Part shown: positions 1 through 5,870 of the stretch, one piece after another
Numbering within the stretch: position 1 is the first letter of the stretch
Layout: each line of letters opens with the position of its first letter
DNA from: Candidatus Bipolaricaulota bacterium
Lineage (GTDB): Bacteria; Bipolaricaulota; Bipolaricaulia; UBA7950; UBA9294
NCBI GenBank assembly: GCA_030612485.1
Contig: JAUWNS010000100.1
Coordinates: forward strand, 1 to 8,193
DNA length: 8,193 nucleotides
Direction of reading: 5' to 3'
Program-made: the position numbers and the translations under genes
The notes under the pieces: model-generated
Database searches by the model: none
The model's input: only the letters and a program-made list of their open reading frames with translations
What the model was told of the DNA's origin: nothing

Positions 1-105
1 TGTGAGGAAACCGTGAATATCCTGTGGAAGGAAGGCTGGGTAGAGCATAAATCCCCTTTTTTCGCATCCTGCGGTGAGGAATTGAGAGATCGGAAGATCG
101 TATAA
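1..105 (+). CDS. Possible C-terminal tail of an upstream gene (partial)
   Basis: Frame 1 is open from the window edge to a TAA at 103-105, giving 34 residues that start CEETVNILWK and end RDRKIV. The other two plus frames hit stops within the first 15 bases. The residue mix (W, K, E, V, F) looks like ordinary protein and the stop falls where AT-rich intergenic sequence begins, which suits a gene end. The piece is too short to assign to a family, and an open stretch of this length can arise by chance. No terminator hairpin follows the stop. Confidence 0.3.
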   Translation, partial: CEETVNILWKEGWVEHKSPFFASCGEELRDRKIV

Positions 106-154
106 TTGATAGATTGAATCATCGGGGGATTAATAGATCTAGAAGCTAAAATTT

Positions 155-190
155 AATCACTCGCTCAATCATTCACTCGTTCAATACACT
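155..190. repeat. 16-bp imperfect tandem repeat
   Basis: Two adjacent 16-base units, 155-170 and 171-186, share the core CACTCG[C/T]TCAAT at 158-169 and 174-185. A third, truncated unit begins CACTCAA at 187. They lie in AT-rich intergenic DNA and have no coding role that I can see. Confidence 0.6.
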
Positions 191-206
191 CAACCCTGTT
201 CCTCCT

Positions 207-236
207 CTCTGCGTGCTCCGCGGCCTCGGCGGTGAA
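207..236 (-). repeat. Interspersed intergenic repeat, copy 1
   Basis: Read on the plus strand this copy runs from CTCTGCG to GGCGGTGAA. The reverse complement of 4968-4995 aligns to it with 20 of the first 27 bases identical, plus a one-base gap at the end. The element resembles the 'accgcagag..cgcagag' intergenic repeats I remember from many unrelated bacterial genomes, but I could not check that against a database. Confidence 0.5.
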
Positions 237-299
237 AGCTTCTGTTGGGCCTCCGGCCTTGCTCCGCAACCCGTAAGGAGAAGAGGTTTGTGCGACTCT

Positions 300-536
300 C
301 TAAGCAGGTCTTTCCAGAGGCTCGACGAGGATTCTGCGTGCTACCCCGCGGCCGAGGGCGAGCCGGATTCCATGCACCTCGATCAAGAACGGGCCGCGGA
401 ATGCTCCCGATCCGGCTACGACGACAGTATCCCCAGAGTGAATCCCCATCTGCTCTAAGTTGATTTGGAGGCGCCTTCCTCCATGAACTGTGATGACGCG
501 CGCACGTTCGCCGAGGCGTAACTGATCCAGGGTCAT
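300..536 (-). CDS. feoA: FeoA-domain protein, ferrous iron transport accessory
   Basis: The product is 78 residues, the usual size of a stand-alone FeoA. FeoA is a small cytoplasmic SH3-like protein that supports the FeoB ferrous iron permease. The sequence follows the family pattern: an N-terminal LDQLRLGERARV, then GGRRLQINLEQMGIHSGDTV around residues 19-38, then GPFLIEVHGIRLALGRGVA around 48-66, and an ILVE ending. I chose the ATG at 536 over an upstream in-frame start (593) because AGGAAG lies at the right distance before it (541-546) and the family begins at this residue. A near-consensus promoter lies at 605-633. No feoB is adjacent: upstream is the divergent LolA-like gene, and the 299 bp downstream hold no intact gene. 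It may therefore act in trans with a distant FeoB, or be a FeoA-domain regulator-like protein. Confidence 0.9.
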   Translation of the reverse strand: MTLDQLRLGERARVITVHGGRRLQINLEQMGIHSGDTVVVAGSGAFRGPFLIEVHGIRLALGRGVARRILVEPLERPA

Positions 537-604
537 TGGTCTTCCTTTGTAGCCGGTGTGGGGCTGCCCCTTTTTCTTGCAATCTATTCGCAATTACGTG
601 CGAG

Positions 605-633
605 ACTATACCCCTCGATCCCTTCCTTGTCAA
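605..633 (-). promoter_or_regulatory. Sigma-70-type promoter of feoA
   Basis: On the minus strand TTGACA (628-633) is separated by exactly 17 bp from TATAGT (605-610). Start of transcription is expected near 598, about 60 nt before the feoA ATG. The leader contains a repeated ATTGC and a GGGGCAGCCCC palindrome. I see no clear Fur- or DtxR-type operator. Confidence 0.8.
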
Positions 634-702
634 TAGGAGAAACTGCGAGAGATCTTCATTCTTCGGGGATTACGTCCTGCTAGCCAGCGAGACCAGAAAG
701 TG

Positions 703-732
703 GTGAACCCGCTTTCCTGGTTGTAGTATACT
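703..732 (+). promoter_or_regulatory. Possible promoter of the LolA-like gene
   Basis: A good -10 box TATACT lies at 727-732, about 40 bp before the start codon. The matching -35 region is weak: GTGAAC at 703-708 with an 18-bp spacer. The -10 is convincing and the whole promoter is moderate. Confidence 0.45.
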
Positions 733-772
733 TAGAAAAGGAACGATCTAAAATCAAGGTGGGGTGAAGAGA

Positions 773-1987
773 ATGACCCAATCTGTTGCGGAGATTGCAC
801 GTGCAGCGATGACGTCCTATGAAGCGCTTGAGAGCTTCGCGGCGACGGAGATCATCACAGCGGGGTCGATCCGCGTCGAGGCACGGGTGCGGTACAGGAA
901 GCCGGGGATGATCACGGTGGAGTATCGGCATTACGAGGACCCGTTGACCGCGTTCGAGGAGCGCTACGCTGCTGGTGCGGAGTTCATCGCCGCTGAACTG
1001 ACAGGGATGCAGTTCATCCACGACGGGCACGTTACGTGGATCTACGACGCCAAGAACAACGTCGTAATCCGCAAGCCAGGTCGAACCCTTTACTCGCCGC
1101 TCCGTGGGGCGAGTGCCATCGCCGAGATCGGTTTTCTGCGTGATCTCACGCGTGATTTTCTATTGCGGGATGGGGGCGCAGAGACGATTCATGGTCGCTC
1201 CGCCCTTCTTCTGGGGATGAAACCGAAAGTGCGCCAGAGGTCGTTCCTGTTAAAGGAAGAGATCTTCCCGATGAAGAAGGTGACGGTAGCGCTCGATCAG
1301 GAGACGTTCTTTCCTCTTCGAATCGTGTTCCATCCTGTTAAGTCCTCGGTTCTGTTCTACTTGGTGGGACCATCGACCCCGATCACCATCGAGTACAAAG
1401 ACCTCCTCTTCGACAAGGCCAATGAGGAAAGATTCGCCTTCACCCCACCAGAGGGGACACGTCTCTTCACCGAGGCGACCCTCACACAGGAAGCGTTTGC
1501 GGAGAAGGTTTCGTTTGACGTGCCACTACAGGCGTTGAGAGAGCAGACCGGGTACGAGCTTTACGGCGATCGTGTGACGTTAACACAGTGCGAAGAGAAC
1601 GATCGTGCTTACGCTTACCTTACCCTCGTTCCACCTGATGATGCAAAAGGCAACCGTGGATCACGCGCCCTCTCGCTTCGGGTGGGGAACTACCTCTCCC
1701 TGAACATGAATCGCCGCCGTGCACTCCTCGCCGAACAAGGTGAGCCGGTGGCACTTGGAGAGGTCGATGCGAAGCTCCTCGATCGTGGGGGTCTGCTGAA
1801 GGGAGATCTCTCTACGGGAGACTTCCCCACGGGGATGGAACGATCGATCATCGAGATCGGATGGGAGCAGGATGGTGTCTACTGGTTCCTCCTCGGCGAG
1901 GGCCTGGAGAAGGAGGCTCTAATCAGCGCGGCGAAGACCCTTGCGCACCCTCCCACCGAAGGACCAAGCAAGGGGGAGACCCCGTAA
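773..1987 (+). CDS. LolA/RseB-fold protein with DUF4367-like C-terminal domain
   Basis: The product is 404 residues. The N-terminal ~235 show the pattern of LolA/RseB-like open-barrel domains: strand VRYRKPGMITVEY, then DGHVTWIYDAKNNVVIRKP, then FPLRIVFH, and an EYKDLLFDKANEERFAFTPPEG ending. The last ~50 residues, with SIIEIGWEQDGVYWFLLGEG and a helix ending AAKTL, resemble the C-terminus of DUF4367 proteins. Such proteins bind lipid or lipoprotein, or sense envelope state, outside the cytoplasm. Unusually, there is no signal peptide or membrane segment, and an in-frame TAA at 749-751 excludes a longer N-terminus. The ATG at 773 is preferred because GGGGTGA lies 5 bases before it; a GTG at 764 would add three residues. 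It ends 3 bp from the convergent lipoprotein gene. The fold is fairly sure and the function unknown. Confidence 0.8.
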   Translation: MTQSVAEIARAAMTSYEALESFAATEIITAGSIRVEARVRYRKPGMITVEYRHYEDPLTAFEERYAAGAEFIAAELTGMQFIHDGHVTWIYDAKNNVVIRKPGRTLYSPLRGASAIAEIGFLRDLTRDFLLRDGGAETIHGRSALLLGMKPKVRQRSFLLKEEIFPMKKVTVALDQETFFPLRIVFHPVKSSVLFYLVGPSTPITIEYKDLLFDKANEERFAFTPPEGTRLFTEATLTQEAFAEKVSFDVPLQALREQTGYELYGDRVTLTQCEENDRAYAYLTLVPPDDAKGNRGSRALSLRVGNYLSLNMNRRRALLAEQGEPVALGEVDAKLLDRGGLLKGDLSTGDFPTGMERSIIEIGWEQDGVYWFLLGEGLEKEALISAAKTLAHPPTEGPSKGETP

Positions 1988-1990
1988 GGC

Positions 1991-3076
1991 CTACGGTAAA
2001 AGGAGTGTTACTTCCTCCGTATTGAGGGAAACCTTCATCAGCTCATAGATCCCTTCATCGCCCTCGACCGTGAAACCCAACGTCTCCTCGTCGATCCAGA
2101 AGAAGGTAGAGACCCCTGTAGTTGCTTCGAGATGATTACGCTCCTCTGTCTCCAAGCGGTACAGGTAGATGTACGGGGTCTGACCATTGTTCGACCCGAT
2201 ATACGCAAGGAGCGAACCATCAGGAGAGAAGGCCGGGATCAACCCCATATCCGCGATTAGCTTACCAGTCTCATCTTCTCGATCGATAAGGTACAGAGAA
2301 GGTTCGCGCTCTTCCACTTCCACTGTGGGGGTGATGAGAACCTGATCGTAGAGGACCAGCGCAAGGTGGCGTCCCGAAGGAGCAAGGTCCCACAGGAAGG
2401 AAACCGGGAGCAAGAAGAAGGTCTCCTCCATCTCCTTAGTGAGGAAGAACGAAGCGACCTCTTCCACCGTTTCTGTTGCTGGGTCGTAGGTAGAGACATG
2501 CGCTAGTCTCACTTCTCCCTCAGTGATTACCTGAATAACGATAAACTTCGATCCTGGACCTATCGGTCGGTAGCTCAAGACATCGGCAAGCAACTGAGTA
2601 TGGGTGTCCTCTGCCCGGTCATAGAGAAAAAGTTGTGGTGCTTCATCGTCGTCACCGAACCGCAGGTAGGTTATATCTCCCTCCGGGGTGAACGCCGGGG
2701 CAAGGATCAGGTCTTCAAGATGGAATAGAGTCACCGGATGAGAATCGGTCTGGACCCCTGTGATGCACAGGTTGAAGGCGATCGGCATGCCGCCCCATTC
2801 CCCGATCTCGGTCTCGATGAAAATTAGTTCCTTGCCATCCACTGACCAGTCGAGCACTCCGCTATGGCCGGTGGAGGTCACGCCCTCAATCTGTACAACA
2901 CGTCCCTCGCGCAGGAGGGTGAGTTTCCCCTCTCCCTCTGGGAGAAGGCTGTAGGCATCCTCATCATCGAGGAAGAAGGCAATCGTCCCATCCGGTCCTA
3001 CGATTGGTTGGTTGAAGACGAAGGAACAGCCGGTCAGGAAGATCAACGACAGCAAAAGAAGGGTTCGCTTTTTCAT
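1991..3076 (-). CDS. Lipoprotein with TolB/WD40-like beta-propeller repeats
   Basis: The product is 361 residues, starting with a type II signal peptide: MKKR, a hydrophobic run LLLLSLIFL, and a lipobox L-T-G-C with the lipidated Cys at residue 17. It should therefore be membrane-anchored outside the cytoplasm. The mature part repeats the PD40/TolB blade pattern, a S/P-x-G turn before a strand, at VGPDGTIAFF, WSVDGKELIFI, FTPEGDITYL, LAPSGRHLALVL and FSPDGSLLAYI. At least five blades are visible, consistent with a six-bladed propeller. I chose the ATG at 3076 because it starts directly at the signal peptide; the in-frame TTG at 3106 adds ten polar residues. No strong Shine-Dalgarno is visible. 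It lies 127 bp downstream of the GGT-like gene on the same strand and may be co-transcribed. Ligand and role are unknown. Confidence 0.87.
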   Translation of the reverse strand: MKKRTLLLLSLIFLTGCSFVFNQPIVGPDGTIAFFLDDEDAYSLLPEGEGKLTLLREGRVVQIEGVTSTGHSGVLDWSVDGKELIFIETEIGEWGGMPIAFNLCITGVQTDSHPVTLFHLEDLILAPAFTPEGDITYLRFGDDDEAPQLFLYDRAEDTHTQLLADVLSYRPIGPGSKFIVIQVITEGEVRLAHVSTYDPATETVEEVASFFLTKEMEETFFLLPVSFLWDLAPSGRHLALVLYDQVLITPTVEVEEREPSLYLIDREDETGKLIADMGLIPAFSPDGSLLAYIGSNNGQTPYIYLYRLETEERNHLEATTGVSTFFWIDEETLGFTVEGDEGIYELMKVSLNTEEVTLLLP

Positions 3077-3130
3077 GAACCCACTATATAGATTGTAGTC
3101 CTGCAAATCAACGGGTTGGAGTGGAGAACA

Positions 3131-3151
3131 CTGTACCCTGTACCCTGTACT
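3131..3151. repeat. Heptad tandem repeat, CTGTACC x3
   Basis: Three back-to-back copies (CTGTACC, CTGTACC, CTGTACT) sit in the 127-bp spacer between the GGT-like gene and the lipoprotein gene. GGAGT at 3119-3123 and ACTCC at 3149-3153 bracket the array as a short inverted pair. It could be replication slippage or an end of a mobile repeat; no function can be read from it. Confidence 0.75.
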
Positions 3152-3203
3152 CCTTAATCTTTCAACCCCTTATTCTGTCCAATGCTATCGTTGTAAAGGG
3201 GAG

Positions 3204-4835
3204 TCAGTAGCCGCTCGCGCAGCCGTCTTTGCGCGGTTCCGATCCTCCGAAGAGCATGTTCGTCTTTGGATCGATCCAGATTCCCTGGTATCCACCATAC
3301 CCGCCCTCTCGATACGCGACGCGGTGCCCCTTCGCCCGTAGTCCATCCATGACCGATTCCGGGATTCCCGGCTCTAGGTATAGGGTTCCTCCATCGTACA
3401 TCACGTCTCCGGTGGGAGAGGAGGAACCGTCATGGCGGAAGCGGAGGGCGTCCCCGGCCTGTTGTGCGTCCATGTGAAAGTCTATCAGGTTGCACAGGAC
3501 CTGCACCTGTCCCTGTGGCTGCTGATCTCCGCCCATCACCCCAAAGGAGAAGACCGGTCGTCCGTCTTTCGTGACGAAGCCAGGGATAATCGTGTGAAAA
3601 GGACGTTTGTGCGGTTCCAGCTGATTGGGGTGATCCGGATCGAGGTTGAATAAGGCTCCCCTGTTTTGCACGGCGAAGCCGGCGCGCTCGGGCACGATCC
3701 CGGAGCCAAAGCCGTGGTAGAGGCTCTGAATGAACGAGACAGCGTTCCGCTCTCGATCGACCACGGTCAGGTAGACCGTGTCCCCCTCGCGCAAGCGCGG
3801 ATCACCCGCGGGAACCTCTAACGCCGCTCTCTCAGGAGCTATCCGCGCCCTCTGGCCGGCGGCGTACTCATGGGAGATCAACCCTTCGAGAGGGACATCG
3901 TAGTGATCAGGATCGGCGTAGAAGCGTGCTCGGTCAGCATAGGCGAGCTTCTTTGCCTCAACAATGTGATGGATATAGGCGTCTGAGTTGTGTCCCATCC
4001 TTGCGAGATCGAATCCCTCGATGATCCGCAACATCTCAAGAACACTGATCCCCTGTGTATTCGGTGGGAGTTCCCACACATCATAGCCACGGTAGGGAAC
4101 CGAAACCGGCTCAACCCAGGCCGATCTGTGATCGGCAAGGTCGGCGAGAGTGAAGTATCCGTTGAGCTTATTCGAGGTCGAGACGATCTTCTCCGCGATC
4201 GACCCTCGATAGAAGGCGTCCCTCCCTCCTTCTGCGATGAGGCGGAGGTTCTCTGCTAGAGCGGGATTCGAGAAGAGCTCTCCCTTCTTAGGAGGCCTCC
4301 CATGCAGAAGGAAGGTTGCAGAAGCAAACCGATCCCTTTGGAGAAGATCGGCCGCGCCACTCCACATTCGGGCGATCACAGGGCTTACCGGAAAGCCGCG
4401 CTTGGCGTAGTGGATTGTTGGAGCGAGGAGATCATGAATTGGGATACGACCGAATCGCTCATGCAAAGTGAACCAGCCGTCGACACAACCCGGAACGCTC
4501 CACGATAGCACCCCGCGAATCGGGATTCTATTCAACCCCTTATCCGCGAAGACCTCTCGTGTGAGTGCGTACGGCGAACGGCCACTTCCGTTTAGCCCAA
4601 CCAGCTCTTTTGCTCCCTCGTCCCATACAGTGGCGAACAAGTCACCACCGAGGCCGCAGCTCATCGGTTCGACCAGGCCGAGCATGGCATCGACGGCGAT
4701 CGCGGCGTCGACAGCAGTCCCTCCCTTCTTTAGGATATCGATCCCCACCTGCACGGCGAGCGGATGACTTGATGCTACCATCGCCTCGGGGGCGATCATC
4801 ACCGAGCGCCGCCCGGTATTAGCGATACGATCCAC
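3204..4835 (-). CDS. Gamma-glutamyltransferase-like Ntn hydrolase
   Basis: The product is 543 residues, the usual GGT length. Family members are made as a precursor that cuts itself, and the new N-terminal Thr is the nucleophile. That residue is T353 in GDTVYLTVVD, followed by NAVSFIQSL and FGSGIV. Other landmarks are GGTAVDAAIA (38-47), EPMSCGLGGDLFATV (56-70), KRPFHTIIPGF (410-420) and GGDQQPQGQVQVL (435-447). Several positions differ from classical GGT, such as NGSGRSP for the FREMAP segment and HT for the paired serines. This places it with the YwrD/HpxW/acylase-like branch, so an amidohydrolase or acylase activity is as likely as glutathione breakdown. There is no signal peptide, so it is probably cytoplasmic. 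The GTG at 4835 is chosen for its excellent ribosome site; an upstream start at 4898 lacks one. Confidence 0.92.
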   Translation of the reverse strand: MDRIANTGRRSVMIAPEAMVASSHPLAVQVGIDILKKGGTAVDAAIAVDAMLGLVEPMSCGLGGDLFATVWDEGAKELVGLNGSGRSPYALTREVFADKGLNRIPIRGVLSWSVPGCVDGWFTLHERFGRIPIHDLLAPTIHYAKRGFPVSPVIARMWSGAADLLQRDRFASATFLLHGRPPKKGELFSNPALAENLRLIAEGGRDAFYRGSIAEKIVSTSNKLNGYFTLADLADHRSAWVEPVSVPYRGYDVWELPPNTQGISVLEMLRIIEGFDLARMGHNSDAYIHHIVEAKKLAYADRARFYADPDHYDVPLEGLISHEYAAGQRARIAPERAALEVPAGDPRLREGDTVYLTVVDRERNAVSFIQSLYHGFGSGIVPERAGFAVQNRGALFNLDPDHPNQLEPHKRPFHTIIPGFVTKDGRPVFSFGVMGGDQQPQGQVQVLCNLIDFHMDAQQAGDALRFRHDGSSSPTGDVMYDGGTLYLEPGIPESVMDGLRAKGHRVAYREGGYGGYQGIWIDPKTNMLFGGSEPRKDGCASGY

Positions 4836-4841
4836 AATTTT

Positions 4842-4850
4842 CCCCTCCTT
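4842..4850 (-). promoter_or_regulatory. Ribosome binding site that fixes the GGT-like start
   Basis: On the minus strand AAGGAGGGG lies 6 bases before a GTG at 4835. An alternative in-frame start at 4898 has nothing comparable and adds 21 residues outside the family domain. This supports the GTG. Confidence 0.8.
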
Positions 4851-4967
4851 ACGAGATCCAAAGAGTAACAGGAAAGATGCATCTTCGCTATTCGGCATTC
4901 TTGTAGAGCCTGTTGTGCAGACCTTTTATACTGCTCGTCTTTGATCTCAAACTTAGTTTCAAGCATC

Positions 4968-4995
4968 TTACCGCAGAGGGCGCAAAGATCGCTGA
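4968..4995 (+). repeat. Interspersed intergenic repeat, copy 2
   Basis: Plus-strand sequence TTACCGCAGAGGGCGCAAAG begins this copy. Its reverse complement matches 207-236 at 20 of 27 aligned bases. It is in opposite orientation to copy 1 and also lies between genes. Confidence 0.5.
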
Positions 4996-5019
4996 GAAAG
5001 GTCACACGCGTGGAAAAAC

Positions 5020-5156
5020 GCGGAACGGGGAAGGCGGCGAGAGCGTGGGGTCTGACGTTCTTTCTTGCGTGGAGATCACAGGCCTCTTCTTCTGGAGAGG
5101 ATTGAGCCATGCAAGAAACAAGGTCTGACACCAAGCGCTCGGGAAGGCGGAACGGG
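5020..5156. repeat. Pair of short direct repeats
   Basis: GCGGAACGGG occurs exactly at 5020-5029 and 5147-5156, and GGTCTGAC exactly at 5049-5056 and 5122-5129. An inverted 8-mer, TTTCTTGC against GCAAGAAA, lies between them (about 5060-5118). These suggest a partly duplicated, diverged segment rather than a gene. Confidence 0.45.
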
Positions 5157-5244
5157 AAACGCGAGAGATACAAGCTTTTTCTCTCTTGCTACGCTCATCG
5201 CTTGAGTCTTTCTCTGGGTTACCTTGCCTTAACCGTAAGGAGCC

Positions 5245-5280
5245 AAAAAAGAAGGTCCCAGCGTTGTGGCTGGGGCCTTC
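5245..5280 (-). terminator. Rho-independent terminator of hsp20
   Basis: Arms 5251-5262 and 5269-5280 form a 12-bp stem with one G-U pair and a 6-base loop (5263-5268). On the minus strand the stem is followed at once by six T (5245-5250). It begins 23 bases after the hsp20 stop codon. Confidence 0.93.
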
Positions 5281-5302
5281 TGAGTGTGGCTGTGGTATGC
5301 TA

Positions 5303-5758
5303 TTACTCCACTTTGATCTCGATCGGCTGTTCCTTCTCCTTGATCGACTCCTTGAGAGGGACCGTCACCTTAAGGATTCCATCCTCAAAACTCGCTTTGA
5401 TCCCGTTCTTCTCAACGCGATCGGTCGGAAGAGGGAAGCGTCTCTCGATCTGACCATAACGCCGGCCGAGACGGAAGTAGTTCTCCTCCTTCACCTCTTC
5501 GCGTCGTTTGACCTCTCCAGAGATGATGAGTTGGTCTCCCTCCACCTTGATGAAGATCTCCTCCTTCTTCATCCCAGGGAATTCGGTTTCGAAGGTGAGG
5601 GCCTTGTCCTTCTCGTAAACATCGGTTCGGCCGAAGCTCGGTGTCACGTCAAATCCCACTCGGTTGAAGTCGCGGAAAAACTCCTCAACAAGTTGGGAGA
5701 GCCCTGTCTCCATCAAGAACGGCCCACGTCTTACCTCTGGTAGCTTTCTAATTAGCAT
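5303..5758 (-). CDS. Small heat-shock protein, Hsp20 / alpha-crystallin family
   Basis: The product is 151 residues, normal for bacterial Hsp20. It is an ATP-independent cytoplasmic chaperone that forms oligomers and holds unfolding proteins for later refolding. The alpha-crystallin domain spans about 42-138, with EFPGMKKEEI (59-68), GDQLIISGE (74-82), a charged loop with YFRLGRRYG (94-102), FPLP (108-111) and the diagnostic FEDGILKVTVP (124-134). The C-terminal tail carries the I-x-I anchor as I146-E-I148. The ATG at 5758 has AAAGGAGG (5764-5771) 5 bases upstream. The gene is a complete single unit with promoter, operator and terminator, and it diverges from yidD. The CIRCE-like operator points to repression by HrcA and induction on heat or protein-folding stress. 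HrcA itself is not in the window. Confidence 0.96.
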   Translation of the reverse strand: MLIRKLPEVRRGPFLMETGLSQLVEEFFRDFNRVGFDVTPSFGRTDVYEKDKALTFETEFPGMKKEEIFIKVEGDQLIISGEVKRREEVKEENYFRLGRRYGQIERRFPLPTDRVEKNGIKASFEDGILKVTVPLKESIKEKEQPIEIKVE

Positions 5759-5782
5759 GGCAACCTCCTTTGTTGTCGCTTA

Positions 5783-5809
5783 TTAGCAATCTCGCTATCT
5801 GATTGCTAA
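5783..5809. promoter_or_regulatory. CIRCE-type HrcA operator (variant)
   Basis: TTAGCAATC (5783-5791), nine bases, then GATTGCTAA (5801-5809) form a perfect inverted repeat. Architecture is identical to CIRCE (TTAGCACTC-N9-GAGTGCTAA), with one symmetrical change per arm. It covers the expected hsp20 transcription start and lies in the 5' leader, the usual place for CIRCE. HrcA binding is inferred. Confidence 0.85.
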
Positions 5810-5812
5810 AAC

Positions 5813-5841
5813 AGTATAGCACCGCACATCTTCCTTGTCAA
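5813..5841 (-). promoter_or_regulatory. Sigma-70-type promoter of hsp20
   Basis: On the minus strand a consensus -35 TTGACA (5836-5841) is followed by exactly 17 bp and a -10 TATACT (5813-5818). The start site should fall near 5806, inside the operator. A strong promoter combined with a repressor site fits a gene held off until stress. Confidence 0.9.
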
Positions 5842-5870
5842 GGGGGAGGGGGGGAGGTAGACTAAAGGCC

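Larger units (their letters stand above)
106..299. other. Intergenic stretch with short repeats, no gene
   Basis: This spacer between the possible upstream gene end and the feoA stop starts AT-rich and becomes GC-rich after about 205. It contains a 16-bp imperfect tandem repeat (155-186) and one copy of an interspersed repeat (207-236), both listed separately. I see no feoB or other gene downstream of feoA on the minus strand. A short GGCC-TCC-GGCC hairpin lies near 253-265 but has no T-tract on either side. Confidence 0.5.
4851..5244. other. Intergenic spacer with repeats, no convincing gene
   Basis: This lies between the GGT-like gene start and the hsp20 terminator. It holds an interspersed repeat copy (4968-4995), a 10-bp direct repeat GCGGAACGGG (5020-5029 and 5147-5156) and a repeated GGTCTGAC (5049-5056 and 5122-5129). 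A minus-strand TATAAA is centred near 4928 and could be part of the promoter for the GGT-like gene, but I find no -35 at the right distance. A 55-codon minus frame from an ATG at 4966 overlaps the GGT-like start and is discussed under findings. Confidence 0.5.

Noticed and set aside
82..106. TTGAGA and TATAAT as a promoter
   Set aside because: The -10 is perfect but the spacer is only 13 bp, and no plus-strand gene follows for more than 600 bases.
560..575. GGGGCTGCCCC followed by TTTTT on the plus strand, terminator-like
   Set aside because: The stem can only be 4 bp with a 3-base loop, and no plus-strand gene ends before it. It lies in the feoA leader on the other strand.
4799..5173. Minus frame of 124 codons running across the spacer into the GGT-like gene
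   Set aside because: The N-terminal half is translated from repeat DNA (LCALCG-type residues come from the interspersed repeat) and there is no ribosome site at its start. Only the shorter part from 4966 is kept as a weak finding.
5186..5743. Long plus-strand open frame opposite hsp20
   Set aside because: It is fully antisense to a certain Hsp20 gene that has its own promoter, operator, ribosome site and terminator. The Leu-rich product is what antisense of acidic and basic codons gives.
5783..5809. Inverted repeat upstream of hsp20 read as a terminator or IS end
   Set aside because: There is no T-tract and no target duplication. The 9-9-9 layout at a promoter start site fits a CIRCE operator far better.
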